A stretch of DNA of 64,000 bases, from NCBI RefSeq assembly GCF_027587375.1, contig NZ_JAMXIC010000011.1, positions 1 to 64,000 of the forward strand, in the 5' to 3' direction. The translations under genes and the position numbers were made by a program. Shown here piece by piece: positions 27,401 through 35,193 of the stretch. The stretch is from Arthrobacter sp. B2a2-09. Its GTDB lineage: Bacteria > Actinomycetota > Actinomycetes > Actinomycetales > Micrococcaceae. Every line of letters begins with the position of its first letter. Position 1 is the first letter of the stretch. Below the pieces are notes generated by a model, which was not told the DNA's origin, searched no databases, and saw only the letters and a program-made list of their open reading frames with translations.

Positions 27401-28928
27401 ATTCGGTGACCCTGTGGACGCCGTCAACCGCGTTGCCGCCAAGATCAAGGCCGGTAAGCTGGCCGATGTGATCGTCGCGGAAATCCACGACGGCGCCGGA
27501 GCCGGTACGCCGGAAGGCGCCACGATCGAGCAGGAAGTTGCTGCGGGCGGGCCGTTCGCCAAGCTCGTGAGGGAAACCACGTCCGATGTAGCGGCCATCT
27601 TCACCGGCCACACCCACAAGGAATACGCCTGGGATGCACCGATCCTTGACGCCAATGGCCAGCCGACCGGCAAGACCCGCCCGATCGTGCAGACCGGCAA
27701 TTACGGCGAAAACATCGGACGCATCACGCTGACGGTGGACACCAAGAGCATGGCCGTGACCGCTTACACCACGGGCAACGTCAAGCGCTCAACTGTTGAC
27801 CAATCCGGGACCTACCCCCGTGCAGCACAGGTCAAGGCCATCGTCGACAAGGCTCTGGCCGACGCCGCCGTCGTCGGCAATCAGCCGGTTGGTGCGGTCA
27901 CCGCGGATATCACCACGGCGTTCACGCCGGACCCCGCCGGAGGGACTCCCAAGCGTGATGACCGCGCGAGCGAATCCACCCTGGGCAACCTGGTGGCGGA
28001 TTCACTGGTGGATACGCTCAAGGCACCCGAACTTGGTGGCGCTGAGATCGGCGTCGTGAACCCCGGCGGTCTGCGCAACGAGCTCTACTACGCACCCGAC
28101 GGCACCATCACGTTTGCGGAGGCCAACGCAGTACTGCCCTTCGTGAACAATCTCTGGACCACCTCCCTGACGGGCGCCAAGTTCAAGTCGCTTCTTGAGC
28201 AGCAGTGGCAGACCAACGCCGATGGTTCCGTGCCGAGCCGTCCGTACTTGCAGCTGGGTGTGTCCAAGAACGTGAACTACACCTTCGACGCCGCCCGTGG
28301 GGCGGGCGACCGGATCACCTCTATTTGGGTGAATGGTGCGCTCATCGACCCCGCGAAGTCGTACCGCATCGGAACCTTCAGCTTCCTGGCCGCTGGTGGC
28401 GACAACTTCCGGGTCTTCAAGGAAGGCAGCAACACCAAGGACTCGGGACTGGTGGATCGTGACGCGTGGATCAAGTACTTGCGCGCACACAATCCGGTGT
28501 CACCCGATTTCGCTCGCCGTTCCGTTGCCGTCGTGAACACCACGGCGGCAGATGTAAGGAGCGGTGGCGCCATGACCCTGGCCGTGTCCAAACTGAACCT
28601 GAGCTCGCTCGGCAGCCCGCAGAACACCGCGCTCAAGGCAGTCTTCACGGACGCCAAGGGGGTCGCGACGCAACTGGGAACGGTCAGCGTAGCTTCCGGT
28701 GCAGCCACAGTGAATCTCAAGGTACCCGCGGGGGCGGCAGCCGGAACAGGAACCCTGGTGCTGACCGCCGTCGAGTCCGGGACGGTGGTGAAGGCCGCCG
28801 TCAAGGTTGCCGCTCCACTGCCTCCGAAGTGCACTGCACCGGTCATGCCAAGCAAGTGGTACGACGTGCTCGGTTGGGTCAAGTACGCCTTCGCGTGGCT
28901 TGAGTACCAGAAGTGCCTTAGGGGCTAG
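24429..28928 (+). CDS. Secreted ExeM/NucH endonuclease fused to 5'-nucleotidase, 1499 aa
   Basis: A large secreted enzyme that probably degrades extracellular DNA and strips phosphate from nucleotides. Order: Sec signal (residues 1-33); lamin-tail domain (VVINEAYLSGGSAGAAFRNK on); an OB-like domain at about 230-360; endonuclease/exonuclease/phosphatase domain at about 505-840 (LKIASFNVLNFF, VVSLEEIEN, LIGDFNAYS, ASDHDPVVVGL); metallophosphoesterase at about 844-1130 (GINDFHGRID, GDNIGASLF, VGNHEFDGG, TGHTHKEY); 5'-nucleotidase C-terminal domain to about 1380; and a tail ending KCTAP...EYQKCLRG. No LPXTG anchor is seen, so it is likely released or loosely held. It is flanked on both sides by copies of one palindromic repeat. 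Confidence 0.95.
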   Translation: MHFKNGKLLVGLVVSAGLLAAPLATVPAMAADIPPATGPAVVINEAYLSGGSAGAAFRNKFVELYNNSDSAVSLSGWSLQYRAAGNVNPPTFITPLSGNIPGKGYFLIKGASNSATSTAAELPAADVDGSGTLNPSGSAGTIVLAKQGTAVNPLPTGSIVSNPAVADLLGYGSTNTFETAAALAPASNTDVRSLNRSNGADTNNNAADLSLSAAITPTAAGATTPPPTGPETKTIAEIQGTGAASPFTGATVTTRGKVTAIYATGGFNGYYVQTPGTGGDTDPAARTASDAIFVYSPSTVESTQIGDYLELTGTVSEFSNQTQLTADAAGVKKLSEAAPEVKPSNFALPADEATRERYEGMLVAPQGTFTVTDNYSLNQYGEIGLAAGTTPLVQPTAVASYGSAEYNAVVADNASRGIKLDDGASTNFLKDASTKAQALPYLTTSDPVRVGSAATFRTNVILGYGNNSWKFQPLSQLTPATADSVQPVSFTGSRPQAPANVGGNLKIASFNVLNFFPTTGDQLSGCTYYTDRNGNPITVKDGCNARGAANAENLQRQQAKIVAAITKSGADVVSLEEIENSAQFGKNRDDALAKLVDSLNIETPGIWDYVRTPANAPPLSDEDMIRTAFIFKKASAEPLGESIIHNDTVAFASARKPLAQVFKPVGASDDKKFIAIVNHFKSKGSAVTPDDTDKGQGASNVARTKQSQSLLTFADQLKSSKATDKVFLIGDFNAYSKEDPINVLTGAGYADLETSTGKHSYLFGGMVGSLDHILASPAAHEVVTGTDIWNINSVESVAFEYSRYNNNVANYYAPDQFRASDHDPVVVGLNLPTTPASVDLQFLGINDFHGRIDSNTVLFASTIEQLRASAAAGSTAFISAGDNIGASLFASAVAKDQPTIDVLNALELKASAVGNHEFDGGWADLRDRVIAGGNNAKFPILGANVYQKGTTTPVLPEYTVLDMNGVKVAVIGTVTQETPSLVSPAGIADLEFGDPVDAVNRVAAKIKAGKLADVIVAEIHDGAGAGTPEGATIEQEVAAGGPFAKLVRETTSDVAAIFTGHTHKEYAWDAPILDANGQPTGKTRPIVQTGNYGENIGRITLTVDTKSMAVTAYTTGNVKRSTVDQSGTYPRAAQVKAIVDKALADAAVVGNQPVGAVTADITTAFTPDPAGGTPKRDDRASESTLGNLVADSLVDTLKAPELGGAEIGVVNPGGLRNELYYAPDGTITFAEANAVLPFVNNLWTTSLTGAKFKSLLEQQWQTNADGSVPSRPYLQLGVSKNVNYTFDAARGAGDRITSIWVNGALIDPAKSYRIGTFSFLAAGGDNFRVFKEGSNTKDSGLVDRDAWIKYLRAHNPVSPDFARRSVAVVNTTAADVRSGGAMTLAVSKLNLSSLGSPQNTALKAVFTDAKGVATQLGTVSVASGAATVNLKVPAGAAAGTGTLVLTAVESGTVVKAAVKVAAPLPPKCTAPVMPSKWYDVLGWVKYAFAWLEYQKCLRG

Positions 28929-28946
28929 CCGCAGCGCCAACCCCGG

Positions 28947-29056
28947 ATGAGCATGCTCTCCCCCGGCCCCGGCGAGTGGACATATCAGGTATATGTCCAC
29001 TCGTCGGAACGGGCGGGGAGCATGCTCATTTTTCTTGGTGGAGCATGCTCATTTTT
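28947..29056. repeat. Palindromic repeat (GAGCATGC/GTGGACATA family), copy 2, with an extra arm
   Basis: Outer arms atgagcatgctc and gagcatgctcat and inner arms cgagtggacatat and atatgtccactcg pair exactly. The right arm with its T run (gagcatgctcattttt) is then repeated at 29041-29056, giving a partial third arm. The stop codon of the leftward FAD gene lies within this extra arm. Confidence 0.92.
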
Positions 29057-31046
29057 GGAGGGGAAGGCCGAGCATGTCCCTAGCGATTTCGTCGGCGTCG
29101 CGGAGGGTCCGTTGGCCGCTTCGGTAGGTGGTGCCATCGGAGGGCCGGGCTTCGGCGGCGATGGCCGTCCCCCATTGGGCGGAGGACAGCTGAAGGCCAA
29201 GGGCGTACATCCCCGGAGTCACGGAACCGTTGGCGCCCACCAGACGATAGGGGTGCGGCTGGACATCCAACCCGGAGGTCTGCACCGGCATTCCCTCGGC
29301 AGTCATCATCACCTTTGGCCGCACCAACCCGTCGGCGAGCAACTGCCGCAGGAACGGAGAAACACTCACGCCCACCCGGTTAGCAGGGGACATGGCCTCA
29401 ATCAGCGTCCTGGCTTCCGCGGCGTCGTCGTGCACCCAGGCAGATACCGCCCGGAAGACGCGTTTGGAACGGTCAACGCTGAATCTCGGATCCGGACCCA
29501 CGAAACTCACGACGCCGGCACGCACCAAAGCGGCCAACTGTTCGGCGCGCAGGGCGGGAGGACCGCTCGCGAGTCCCTCAACGAAGGATTCGAACCAACC
29601 CCGTAGCTCGCCCACCCACGATTCGTCCGTGATGCCGCCGTCGGCCACGGCACCCTTCAGGATCGCCCGTCCGGTGTGCAAAGCACCGATGGCCATCTTC
29701 ACGGGATCTGACTCCCCGAGCGCGGAGCGGCGGGCGTCGTCGTCCAGATAGTCGACGACGGCGGCGTCGAGTACCTTCCTGGACGCGAAGGAACGCCCGG
29801 CCAAGGGCGCCGCGAGGCCCAGCAGGTCAAGGCGGCGGGACGCTGCAACGTGGGTGGAAACCAACTCGCCGACCTGGTCTTCCCATCGCCCGGTGGCATG
29901 CGCGTGTGGCTTCAACAAGTCTTCGAGGGCAGCCAGGAATTCCGTCGCATCGGACACAGCCACGGGTTCCGCCACGACCAACGTTGAGTAGTAGGCCCAC
30001 AGGGCGTCCCGATGCAGGAGGGGCCAAAGATCGTGGTCGAAGCCAGGTTGGATACCCGCCGCGGCGAAGCGTTCCACCGCGCTCTCGGTCAGATACCGCA
30101 AGCGCACGGACTTGGGATAGTAGCCGTCCAACCCGGCCTTGGCCCGGTAGGGAGTGCCGCGCCTGGACGCCGCGATGATCTTCGGTTCCCGGCCCGAAGG
30201 CAGGTACTTGAGCTTCCCCTGGAGACCGTCATCAGCCGGCGCGAACTGTCCCCCGAGGCCTTCGGTCAGCTGGCCCATGACGTCGAAGAAATTCAGGCCC
30301 ATGCCCCGCACCAGGACCGTCTCCCCGTCCGGGACCAGTGCCCAGTCGACGTCGGCAGGTGCGGCAGGCGGCACGTACAGCAGCCCGAGCTCCGCCGCAA
30401 CCTCTCTGAACGAACGCTGCTCCGGGTTGAGGCGGGACTCAAGGTGGCCCAGCGCGAGGACGAGGGAATCCACGGTGAGCCGTCGGCCGTCGTCGAGTTC
30501 GACGTCGAACCCTCCGCCCGCGGGCTCGCCCGCCGCTCCATCCGCCGGGCCGGCCGGCAGCGGACGCGCCGCCACGGCGTTGCTTCGGTGGAAGGCGATC
30601 TCGACGCCGGCCGGGACACGGTCCAGCAGTTCCTCCAGCGTAGAGCGCAAATACCGCCCGTAAAGGGCACGACTGGGAAAGTCGTGGGAGGCGAGCGCGG
30701 CAAGTTCGGCCCGTTCCTCGGCGCTCAGGCCCGGGCCGCCGCCGGACCGCTGATCCGCCCGCCACACCTCAAAGGAGCCCCCGGCCAGGGGCGGCGCGAG
30801 TCGCTCGTCCTCGGGGATCAGTGTGGGGTAGAACGACTGCGTGTTCATGAGGTACAGCCGGGACTGTTCGGGCTGCCAGACGTGCCCGGGACCGGCGGGA
30901 TAAGGGTCCACGACGTCGATGTGCAGGGAACGCGTTTGAGTTTCCGTCGCAGCCCAATTGGCGAGCAAACGCTCCAGCACACTGGTGCCGCGGGGACCTG
31001 CCCCTATCAGCCCCACCCGGATGTTCTGCGATTTACCCACGCCCAA
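29049..31046 (-). CDS. FAD/NAD(P)-binding protein, 665 aa
   Basis: The N-terminal dinucleotide-binding motif IRVGLIGAGPRGTSVLERLLANW and the following VVDPYPAGPGHVWQPEQSRLYLMNTQ mark the NAD_binding_9 type flavoprotein family common in actinobacteria. Further landmarks are LVLALGHLESRLN (about residue 205) and RGMGLNFFDVMGQLTEGLGG. It is a probable oxidoreductase or monooxygenase-like enzyme of unknown substrate. The TTG at the far end is favoured because aagaag lies about 7 nt upstream; a GTG two codons later is possible. It is divergent from the prolyl oligopeptidase gene. Confidence 0.85.
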   Translation of the reverse strand: MGVGKSQNIRVGLIGAGPRGTSVLERLLANWAATETQTRSLHIDVVDPYPAGPGHVWQPEQSRLYLMNTQSFYPTLIPEDERLAPPLAGGSFEVWRADQRSGGGPGLSAEERAELAALASHDFPSRALYGRYLRSTLEELLDRVPAGVEIAFHRSNAVAARPLPAGPADGAAGEPAGGGFDVELDDGRRLTVDSLVLALGHLESRLNPEQRSFREVAAELGLLYVPPAAPADVDWALVPDGETVLVRGMGLNFFDVMGQLTEGLGGQFAPADDGLQGKLKYLPSGREPKIIAASRRGTPYRAKAGLDGYYPKSVRLRYLTESAVERFAAAGIQPGFDHDLWPLLHRDALWAYYSTLVVAEPVAVSDATEFLAALEDLLKPHAHATGRWEDQVGELVSTHVAASRRLDLLGLAAPLAGRSFASRKVLDAAVVDYLDDDARRSALGESDPVKMAIGALHTGRAILKGAVADGGITDESWVGELRGWFESFVEGLASGPPALRAEQLAALVRAGVVSFVGPDPRFSVDRSKRVFRAVSAWVHDDAAEARTLIEAMSPANRVGVSVSPFLRQLLADGLVRPKVMMTAEGMPVQTSGLDVQPHPYRLVGANGSVTPGMYALGLQLSSAQWGTAIAAEARPSDGTTYRSGQRTLRDADEIARDMLGLPLQK

Positions 31047-31099
31047 GCCTAACTTCTTGTGACTTGCTTCCTTCTCAGACAGTCACTCTAGGATGGGGG

Positions 31100-33361
31100 A
31101 TGACCACCACAGCAGCTGATCAAGCGCCCGCGCCCGACAACGAAACTGCCCAGGGAACCGCAATCGCCCCCGAACCTGTCGACGAGAATATCTGGCTCGA
31201 AGACATCCACGGCGAGGAACAGCTGGCCTGGGTGCGGGAGCAAAATGCCCGCACCGAAGACTTGCTCGACGACGCCGAATACGCCGCTTTGGAAGCCGGA
31301 ATCCTGGAGGTTCTGGACTCCACGGACAGGATCGCCATGGTCAACAAGCGTGGCGAGCACTACTACAACTTCTGGAAGGACCAGCAGAACCCCAAGGGCC
31401 TCTGGCGCCGGACCACGTGGGAGAGCTACCTCAGCGACGCCCCGGAATGGGACGTGCTGCTCGACATCGATGCACTTGCCGCTGCTGAAGGCGAAGAATG
31501 GGTTTTCCACGGCGCCAACTTCCTGCGCCCGGCCGAGGGCGAACCGTACCGCCTCGCCATCATCGCGCTCTCCCCCGACGGCGGTGACGCCAACCGCCAC
31601 CGCGAGTTCGACGTCGAGACCCGCACTTTCGTGGACCCTGCCGCAGGCGGCTTCGACCTTCCGACCGCGAAGGGCAACGTGAGCTGGCTCGACGCCGATA
31701 CCCTGCTGGTTGCCACTACCGCCAACGGCCTGCCGAAAACCAGCTCGTCCTACTCGCGCACCGGCGTGAAACTTCGTCGCGGCCAATCCTTGACTGAGGC
31801 AGAACGGATTTTCGAGATCCCCGAAGACCACATGATGGCCCTCGTCGCGCATGACTCGACCCCGGGTTTCGAGCGCACTTTCGCCGTGGACTGGATCGAC
31901 TTCTTCAACCGGACCACTTCCGTGCTGCGTGACGATGCGTGGCTGGCCATTGATGTCCCCACCGACGTCAACCTCAGTTCCCACCGCGAATGGCTCATGT
32001 TCCGTCCGCGGCAGGACTGGAACGTGGACGGAACCACCTATCCCGCCGGGTCTCTGCTGGCCGCCGACTTTGAGGGCTATCTGTCCGGGGCACGCGACTT
32101 CACGGTGCTTTTCACCCCGGATGAACACACGTCCCTCCAGTCGTGGAGTTGGACCCGGAACTACCTCCTCCTGAACCTGCTGCACGACGTCTCTTCCGAA
32201 ATCAGGGTGCTCGACCCCGCTCGCAAGGACTCCGCCGGTGGGTGGGCCTCGACTTTGTTGGACGCGTGCCCGCCGCTGCACGATGTGAACGCCTACGCCG
32301 TCGACGACGAGGACGAAGCAGAAGGCGACGACGCCGGCAACGACTACTGGCTCGTGGCCACCGGCTTCACCACACCCACCACGCTTATGCGCGGCACCCT
32401 GTCCCCCGGGATCGCCAGCTACACGCTCGACGCCGGCCATGACGGCGGGGTGTCCAGCACGCACGCGGTGGTGAAGTCCTCGCCGTCGTTCTTCAACGAG
32501 GCGGACTACGAGGTCCAGCAGCACTTCGCCACCTCGGCGGACGGCACGCGCGTGCCCTATTTCCAGGTGGCGTCCAAAGATTTGGACCTCGACGGCGAGA
32601 ACCCCACGCAGCTCTCGGGCTACGGCGGGTTCGAGGTCTCAAGGACTCCGGCCTATAGCGGAGCCATCGGGCGCGCCTGGCTGGAGCGCAGGAGCGAAAG
32701 CATCACGTCCGAAGACGGCTCGGCGGCGCATTCACGTGGCGGCGTCTACGTCGTGGCCAACATCCGCGGCGGCGGCGAGTACGGTCCCGCTTGGCACAGC
32801 GCGGCCTTGCAGGCGAACCGACACCGCGCGTTCGAGGACTTCGCCGCGGTGGCGCAGCACCTCATTTCGCGGGGCGTCACCAGTCCGCGCCGGCTCGGCT
32901 GCGTGGGCGGCTCCAACGGCGGACTGCTGGTGGGCAACATGCTGACCCAGTACCCGGAGTTGTTCGGAGCGATCTCCTGCGGCGTCCCGTTGCTGGACAT
33001 GCGCCGCTACACCAAGCTTTCAGCCGGACACTCCTGGATTGCCGAGTACGGCGATCCCGACGTCCCGGAACAGTGGGAGTACATCCGCACCTTCTCGCCG
33101 TACCACCTGCTGCGCGACGGCGTGGACTACCCGGAGACGTTCATCTGGACAGCCACCTCCGATGACCGTGTAGGCCCGGTCCAGGCGCGGAAGATGGCAG
33201 CCCGGATGCAGGCAATGGGCATCCCGAACGTGTGGTTCCACGAAGCGCTTGAAGGCGGTCACGCGGGAGCCTCGGACAACCGCCAGGCGGCCTCACTCCA
33301 AGCCCGCAGCCAGCACTTCCTGTGGCGGGCGCTTGCGGGCAAGGAGGGCTCAGGGCACTAG
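31100..33361 (+). CDS. S9-family prolyl oligopeptidase, 753 aa
   Basis: Serine peptidase that cuts short peptides after proline. The N-terminal part is the seven-bladed propeller, beginning at ENIWLEDIHGEEQLAWVREQNART. The catalytic domain has the nucleophile in GGSNGGLLVG (Ser at about residue 605), Asp in TSDDRVGP and His in EGGHAGASD, in the family order. NIRGGGEYGPAWH precedes them. There is no signal peptide, so it acts in the cytoplasm. I prefer the ATG giving MTTTAADQAPAPDN with aggatggggg in front over an upstream TTG. Confidence 0.93.
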   Translation: MTTTAADQAPAPDNETAQGTAIAPEPVDENIWLEDIHGEEQLAWVREQNARTEDLLDDAEYAALEAGILEVLDSTDRIAMVNKRGEHYYNFWKDQQNPKGLWRRTTWESYLSDAPEWDVLLDIDALAAAEGEEWVFHGANFLRPAEGEPYRLAIIALSPDGGDANRHREFDVETRTFVDPAAGGFDLPTAKGNVSWLDADTLLVATTANGLPKTSSSYSRTGVKLRRGQSLTEAERIFEIPEDHMMALVAHDSTPGFERTFAVDWIDFFNRTTSVLRDDAWLAIDVPTDVNLSSHREWLMFRPRQDWNVDGTTYPAGSLLAADFEGYLSGARDFTVLFTPDEHTSLQSWSWTRNYLLLNLLHDVSSEIRVLDPARKDSAGGWASTLLDACPPLHDVNAYAVDDEDEAEGDDAGNDYWLVATGFTTPTTLMRGTLSPGIASYTLDAGHDGGVSSTHAVVKSSPSFFNEADYEVQQHFATSADGTRVPYFQVASKDLDLDGENPTQLSGYGGFEVSRTPAYSGAIGRAWLERRSESITSEDGSAAHSRGGVYVVANIRGGGEYGPAWHSAALQANRHRAFEDFAAVAQHLISRGVTSPRRLGCVGGSNGGLLVGNMLTQYPELFGAISCGVPLLDMRRYTKLSAGHSWIAEYGDPDVPEQWEYIRTFSPYHLLRDGVDYPETFIWTATSDDRVGPVQARKMAARMQAMGIPNVWFHEALEGGHAGASDNRQAASLQARSQHFLWRALAGKEGSGH

Positions 33362-33481
33362 CGAGCTGGACGGCGCAGCGCCCGACGGCGGTACGCGCCG
33401 AGTCTGACAGGCGGCGGTGCGGCGCCGTTTTGCACTGGGTGCCCAGTTCTGCGTATCCTTGGTTGGCTAGCAATAGCAACT

Positions 33482-33569
33482 GGAGACGTGCCAGAGCGGC
33501 CGAATGGGCTTCACTGCTAATGAAGTGTGGGGCACAACTCCACCGGGGGTTCAAATCCCCCCGTCTCCG
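33482..33569 (+). tRNA. tRNA-Ser (anticodon GCT)
   Basis: The acceptor arms ggagacg and cgtctcc pair fully; the anticodon stem cttca/tgaag encloses ctgctaa with GCT; a long class II variable arm and a T arm with ggttcaaatcc follow. The discriminator is G and CCA is not encoded. Confidence 0.97.
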
Positions 33570-33575
33570 CGTTTT

Positions 33576-33604
33576 GGCCCCGGTCTTTGGACCGGGGCCT
33601 TTTT
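33576..33604 (+). terminator. Rho-independent terminator after tRNA-Ser(GCT)
   Basis: Arms ggccccggtc and gaccggggcc pair perfectly around a tttg loop and are followed by ttttt. Confidence 0.95.
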
Positions 33605-33756
33605 GCGTTCCGGGGCCCTATAACCCCCTATGTAAGGGTTCGTAGTCACTGGACAGAACGTGGGTAAATCCCGGGTTCGGATTCGGGGCCAAGAGGCCAA
33701 GAGGCCGCCGGGCCAAGGGGCCGCGGACACGGTCTTTGAGTCTTGCGGAGCCGCCC

Positions 33757-35193
33757 CTAGCGCCGTTTCTCGGCTTTGCTCACAGCACTGCGGCTGACTT
33801 CAGCCCCGGCGTGCCGGTGCAGCGTGAGGCTGTCCACTGTGCTCAAGAGCATCGCGGCAGCCATGGCGAGGAAGGCGCCCCGGTATGCCGAGGAAGGGCC
33901 GCCGCCGAAGAGCGACACATGGTCGAAGAGCCGCAGGAAGAGCGCACCCACCGCAATACCCGCACCCGCGGCCAGTTGCACCAGGGTGGCTGACACCGCG
34001 TTGGCCGAGGGGAGCTCCCCCGGGCCGATGTCCGCATACTGAACGGAGGCGTACGCCGAGAATCCGATCGAACGGAAGGCCCCGCTGGCCAGCAGCAAGG
34101 CAAAAATCAACGGTTCCGGGGTCCCCGCGTTGAGCGCTGCACAAGCGGCAAAGGTGACGGCCGAGGCAAAAGAGGCGAAGACCAACACGGGCTTGAAGCC
34201 GAACCGCCGAATGATGGGCGTAGTGGCGGGCTTGATGCCGATGTTGCCGACGAATACCGCGGCCACCATGGCACCCGATTTGAGTGGATCCCAGCCAAAG
34301 CCGTCCTGGAACAACAGCGGCAACAGAAAAGGCACCGAGCTGATGGTCAGGCGATAGACGAACCCTCCTGTGGAGGTGGCCCGGAACGTGCGCGTGGCGA
34401 AAACCCGGAGATCGAAGAGCGGGGCCTTGGCCTTGAGCATCCACCAGGCTGCTCCAGCCAAAGCCAACGCTCCGGCCAACAGCACGACTGCCGGGACAAC
34501 GCCCGCGCCATGACCGCCAACCCCTTCAAGACCCACCACAAGCGATCCGACGCCGAAGGTGGTTAGCGTGAGCCCCAGCCAGTCGAGCCGCCGGCCAGCA
34601 TTGCCTCCTGTGCGCGGAACCAGCCTCAGGGCTGCGATGAACGCAGCAAGCCCCAGCGGTACGTTGATCAGGAAGATCCAGTGCCAGGAAAGATAGGTAG
34701 TGAAAGCGCCGCCCACAAGCGGCGCCAAAACGGGGGCCAACAACCCGGGCCAAACAAGGAATGCCGTGGCTCGGAGGAGCTCCGACTTGGGTGTGCCCCG
34801 CAGCACCACGAGAGTCCCTACTGGCACCATCATGGCCCCGCCGGCTCCCTGTGCCACCCGGCTCAAGGTCAGCAGCGTGAGGTCCTGGCTCGCCGCGCAC
34901 AGCAGCGACGCCACGGTGAACACAGCGATCGCCAGGCAGAAGATTCTACGTGCGCCAAAGCGTTCCGCGAGCCAGCTGCTGAGCGGGATTCCCATGGCCA
35001 CGGTCACCAAGTAGGCAGTCATCGTGATGTTGACATCTGCCGAGACTACTTTGAAGTCGGCCGCGATGCTCGGCATGGCGGTGGTAAGGACTGTTCCGTC
35101 CAGGAACTCCATGAAGAAGGTGGCCGCAACCAGCAACGCGAGCCGTGGCTGCCACTTGGATTCGGACCGGACGTCCGGGACTGCGCCCGTCAC
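33757..35193 (-). CDS. MFS drug/metabolite exporter, DHA2 (EmrB/QacA) type, 478 aa
   Basis: A proton-coupled exporter with about 14 hydrophobic segments. Family marks are LDGTVLTTAMPSIAADF at about residues 31-48 (motif D1), SSWLAERFGARRIF in the first cytoplasmic loop (motif A), and GAGGAMMVPVGTLVVLRGTPKSELLRATAF (motif C region). The GTG start overlaps the stop of the RecQ-like gene by four bases (GTGA), so its translation is coupled to the helicase. The substrate is unknown. The C-terminus ends in a basic tail (SAVSKAEKRR). Confidence 0.93.
   Translation of the reverse strand: MTGAVPDVRSESKWQPRLALLVAATFFMEFLDGTVLTTAMPSIAADFKVVSADVNITMTAYLVTVAMGIPLSSWLAERFGARRIFCLAIAVFTVASLLCAASQDLTLLTLSRVAQGAGGAMMVPVGTLVVLRGTPKSELLRATAFLVWPGLLAPVLAPLVGGAFTTYLSWHWIFLINVPLGLAAFIAALRLVPRTGGNAGRRLDWLGLTLTTFGVGSLVVGLEGVGGHGAGVVPAVVLLAGALALAGAAWWMLKAKAPLFDLRVFATRTFRATSTGGFVYRLTISSVPFLLPLLFQDGFGWDPLKSGAMVAAVFVGNIGIKPATTPIIRRFGFKPVLVFASFASAVTFAACAALNAGTPEPLIFALLLASGAFRSIGFSAYASVQYADIGPGELPSANAVSATLVQLAAGAGIAVGALFLRLFDHVSLFGGGPSSAYRGAFLAMAAAMLLSTVDSLTLHRHAGAEVSRSAVSKAEKRR

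Noticed and set aside
31088..32524. 478-residue leftward frame opposite the prolyl oligopeptidase
   Set aside because: Shadow of the real gene, Val/Gly/His-rich with no family features.
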